64,000 bases of DNA from Symbiodinium kawagutii (taxonomy: Eukaryota > Sar > Dinophyceae > Suessiales > Symbiodiniaceae), in NCBI GenBank assembly GCA_009767595.1, contig VSDK01009724.1, positions 335,927 to 399,926 on the forward strand, in the 5' to 3' direction. Below, piece after piece: positions 62,099 through 64,000 of this stretch (the stretch's first letter is position 1; each line of letters starts with the position of its first letter). The notes beneath the pieces were generated by a model. That model saw only the letters and a program-made list of their open reading frames with translations, was not told where the DNA came from and ran no database searches. The translations under genes were made by a program, and so were the position numbers.

Positions 62099-62419
62099 TC
62101 AAACGGATTCCAAAAATTTACCCAAACAAACGTTACTCGTTGAAATATCCTCAAAGAAAAGATTTGTACAACCAAGTGAATAGCCAAGTAATAAATGTCT
62201 AATAATTCTCAGAAACAGGTACGGTGCGTGGCCAAACAGCGCCCTTCGAGAAGGGATTCTTAGTTTCCGGGTGAAAATTCTTGCCAGGGCTTTGCACACG
62301 GATTGAAATGGTGAGGGGTTGCCCTTGCCCAACCATGCTGAGACGCTTGGAGACTGCTGCAGCTTGCGTATCCAAGTGTTCCTGCTGGCCGATGCATATG
62401 CAACCCCTTGAGCTACCAT
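62099..62419 (-). CDS. Complete ORF, 106 aa
   Basis: Minus strand, ATG to TGA. MVAQGVAYASASRNTWIRKL, QQSPSVSAWLGKGNPSPFQS, VCKALARIFTRKLRIPSRRA, LFGHAPYLFLRIIRHLLLGY and onward. The Ala/Ser/Arg-rich N-terminus could be an organelle transit peptide (inference). Lies downstream of the three-exon candidate on the same strand. Confidence 0.45.
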   Translation of the reverse strand: MVAQGVAYASASRNTWIRKLQQSPSVSAWLGKGNPSPFQSVCKALARIFTRKLRIPSRRALFGHAPYLFLRIIRHLLLGYSLGCTNLFFEDISTSNVCLGKFLESV

Positions 62420-62555
62420 TGCAATTTATTCTTCGCTCTCATTAGTCTTTGCATATTTTTTCTGTAATTCATTTCTATCAACAAACCAAAGTTGGTTACC
62501 AGTGCCCACCATTTACCATTCTCGATCATCAGCAACCATTCTCACCCGCACTGAA

Positions 62556-63480
62556 TCACTGATTCAGCATGCCTAAGTCATCCAGGTGGTCCACGGGAAT
62601 GTCGGCATAGACGGAATCTCCCACCTGCGCCGAACCCGCGCTGGAGAAATGTGGCCAAGCGCCAATGGCTGGTATAAGTGTGGATAATATGTGGCTAAGA
62701 ATGGTGAATAATGGTTAATTAACTTGGGTGAATGATGGGTGAAGTTTATAGCTTAATTCGTGGTGCATATTGGTTATAAACCGTAATGGTGAATCTTCAT
62801 TAAGTGCTTGGTGCTTGAACCACCGCTATGAAAAGTATGCTCGTCAACCAAGCATCCCAAATGTTGTGGAAAGCACAACTGCTTCAAACCATCCACTAGA
62901 TAAGATTATTGAAAGCCAGCAGGGTCACCAGTTAACTAAGGACCTCTTCCATCTGTAACATCTGCAAAATTCACGCGAAACCTGCGTAATTTGATGTCAT
63001 TGCAAACTCATGTTTTTGACAAAACATGGGGTTTCCCAAGCCAAGATTGGCACTGTTGATGGCGAGTTTCACGACCAAACTGGGTACCTATGGTGCTTGT
63101 TGTTCACCCTACATGGGTGTTTCTCAAAATAGGGGACCCCCCAAATCAGCCTTTTTGTTAAGAATCTATATCAATAATCAAACTATATTAACCGTTATTA
63201 ACCTAATCAAACTATATTAACCGTTATTAACCTAATTTTTTGGGGGGTACCCCTATTCTGAGACCCACATGGGCCTTGAAAATGTCCATTCCACCGCGGT
63301 AGCCCACCTTGACGTCCAGGTAACTCCTCGCTGAGCAGCTGGGTTCGATGGCCAGCACATGCCAGGTGCCAGTTAGGACCTGGACGTCACCGCGGCGTGT
63401 CCCAGGGGTCGGTGGAGGAGTTGGGTGGTCGTTGGGTCGTTCGGTGATGTTAGGTGCCCAGTGACTAGTTGGGTTGGTGG
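62556..63480 (-). CDS. Three-exon candidate, introns hold TIR elements
   Basis: Minus strand. Exon A (ends 63269; 5' edge unclear, possibly upstream) reads RRGDVQVLTGTWHVLAIEPS, CSARSYLDVKVGYRGGMDIF, KAH and stops at GTGGGTCTC, the tip of a family B element. Exon B (63087-63026) reads VPSLVVKLAINSANLGLGNP plus two bases. Exon C (62640-62556) supplies the next base and reads AGSAQVGDSVYADIPVDHLD, DLGMLNQ, TGA. Phases agree (0, then 2) and codons are GC3-rich in A and C. Intron 1 is 181 nt, mostly the element; intron 2 holds a family E copy. Product unknown. Confidence 0.52.
62806..62894 (+). mobile_element. Family E TIR element, copy 3 (diverged)
   Basis: GCTTGGTGCTTGAACCACCG on the left, TGCTTCAAACCATCCAC on the right, interior TCGTCAACCAAGCATC as in copy 1. 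Confidence 0.62.
63113..63270 (+). mobile_element. Family B element with internal duplication
   Basis: Left ATGGGTGTTTCTCAAAATAG, right CCCCTATTCTGAGACCCACAT. An exact 29-bp unit (AATCAAACTATATTAACCGT...) is repeated at 63176-63204 and 63205-63233. Confidence 0.93.
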
Positions 63481-63600
63481 CTTGGGATGAGGATCCTTGG
63501 TCGAGTGAGGTTGGGTCGGTGGGTTGGGCTTTGGCTGCTGGGGTGGTGAGTTGGGTAAGGATTTGAACAGTTGGCTGCGTGGGTTGGACTCAGAATCAAC
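63410..63600 (+). repeat. GGTTGGGT-rich tract
   Basis: GTTGGGTTGGTGGCTTGGG-type words, G/T-rich on the plus strand; possible G-quadruplex former. Confidence 0.7.
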
Positions 63601-64000
63601 GAAGTCGCTGGACTGAAGTGATCAAGTTGCAAGCAAGACCTTGTGACTAACGACCACTGAAAGTGTGATTTTTTCTCCGTGGAAAGTGGTACAGTCTTCC
63701 TGTGAGTTCCCATCTCTTCGAATGAGAGTCCCTTTGATCCATCAGGTGTCCGAAGTAAGTTAGACAAATGCGTGGTAGAGTCAGTCTCGAATTATCTCAA
63801 CATGATCCAGAGATTATCCAGTGCACATATTCCTCAAAGTTTGCCATCAAGCAACTGCCCAATCAAACGTCCATCCAGCAAAACATTCAAAAAGTCCTCT
63901 GAACTAGTCAACTAATCAGCGGACCAACCAACCAACCAGCAAAACCAAACCAATCCACCCGCTGTCACATGGCTATAGTGCCAATATTTTTGTTGCTAGC

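Noticed and set aside
1..64000. tRNA, rRNA, snRNA genes, telomeric repeats and reverse-transcriptase or transposase motifs.
   Set aside because: Scanned by eye for T-loop sequences, TTTAGGG runs and YxDD-type motifs; none was convincing. A covariance-model search could still find diverged RNA genes.

Overview
The window looks like nuclear DNA from a unicellular eukaryote and not bacterial. Nothing resembles an operon, no reading frame exceeds about 240 codons, and short GC-rich, codon-like blocks (80-250 bp) sit in AT-rich sequence full of microsatellites, degenerate tandem repeats and short inverted-repeat elements. GT/AG splice signals with acceptors of the form AG|G, and GC-ending codons in the best blocks, would suit a dinoflagellate (Symbiodiniaceae-like) genome. 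That is an inference: no spliced-leader gene, rRNA, tRNA or recognisable marker protein was found. No protein here could be named with confidence, so the coding entries are candidate exons judged by open frame, codon pattern and splice signals. GC-rich blocks often look open on both strands, so strand can be uncertain.

The best-defined features are families of about 80-160 bp elements with terminal inverted repeats (TIRs). Family A (TIR core GGCTATGGGTCAA) has six copies, at 7, 28608, 35434, 37799, 45346 and 57954. Family B (TIR GGTGGTTTCTCAAAAT) has about fourteen copies or arms between 9.96 kb and 63.27 kb. Smaller families are C (38104, 53517), D (655, 20149), E (34436, 59172, 62806) and H (3154, 52409). 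F (8951) and G (25825) are single hairpin-like elements. Other repeats are a 160-bp satellite bounded by inverted ends (6.36-7.62 kb), a nested minisatellite (29.64-30.05 kb), GATA/GATAA microsatellites (19.29-19.52 kb), a purine-rich array (51.3-51.6 kb) and AT-rich degenerate arrays (54.9-55.2 and 57.2-57.6 kb).

Layout. 0-6 kb: AT-rich with small exon candidates. 6.3-7.6 kb: satellite element. 7.7-8.95 kb: GC-rich minus-strand gene-like region with frame breaks and an in-frame stop. 9-22 kb: mainly repeats and noncoding. 22-31 kb: several two-exon candidates whose introns contain family A or B elements. 32-36 kb: a run of minus-strand candidates. 37-41 kb: candidates on both strands. 45-50 kb: further candidates. 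50.5-51 kb: a long open exon. 52.5-53.5 kb: two plus-strand ORFs. 54-57.6 kb: AT-rich arrays. 58.6-60.6 kb: a possible plus-strand gene. 62.1-63.5 kb: a three-exon minus-strand candidate with a family B element filling one intron and a family E element in the other.

The most interesting pattern is that exon-like blocks stop at, or very near, element ends, and spliced frames join in phase across the elements at several places. In family A, GT and AG sit symmetrically inside the TIRs. This fits the introner idea (transposable elements that become introns), known in dinoflagellates and other protists. RNA-seq would test it directly.
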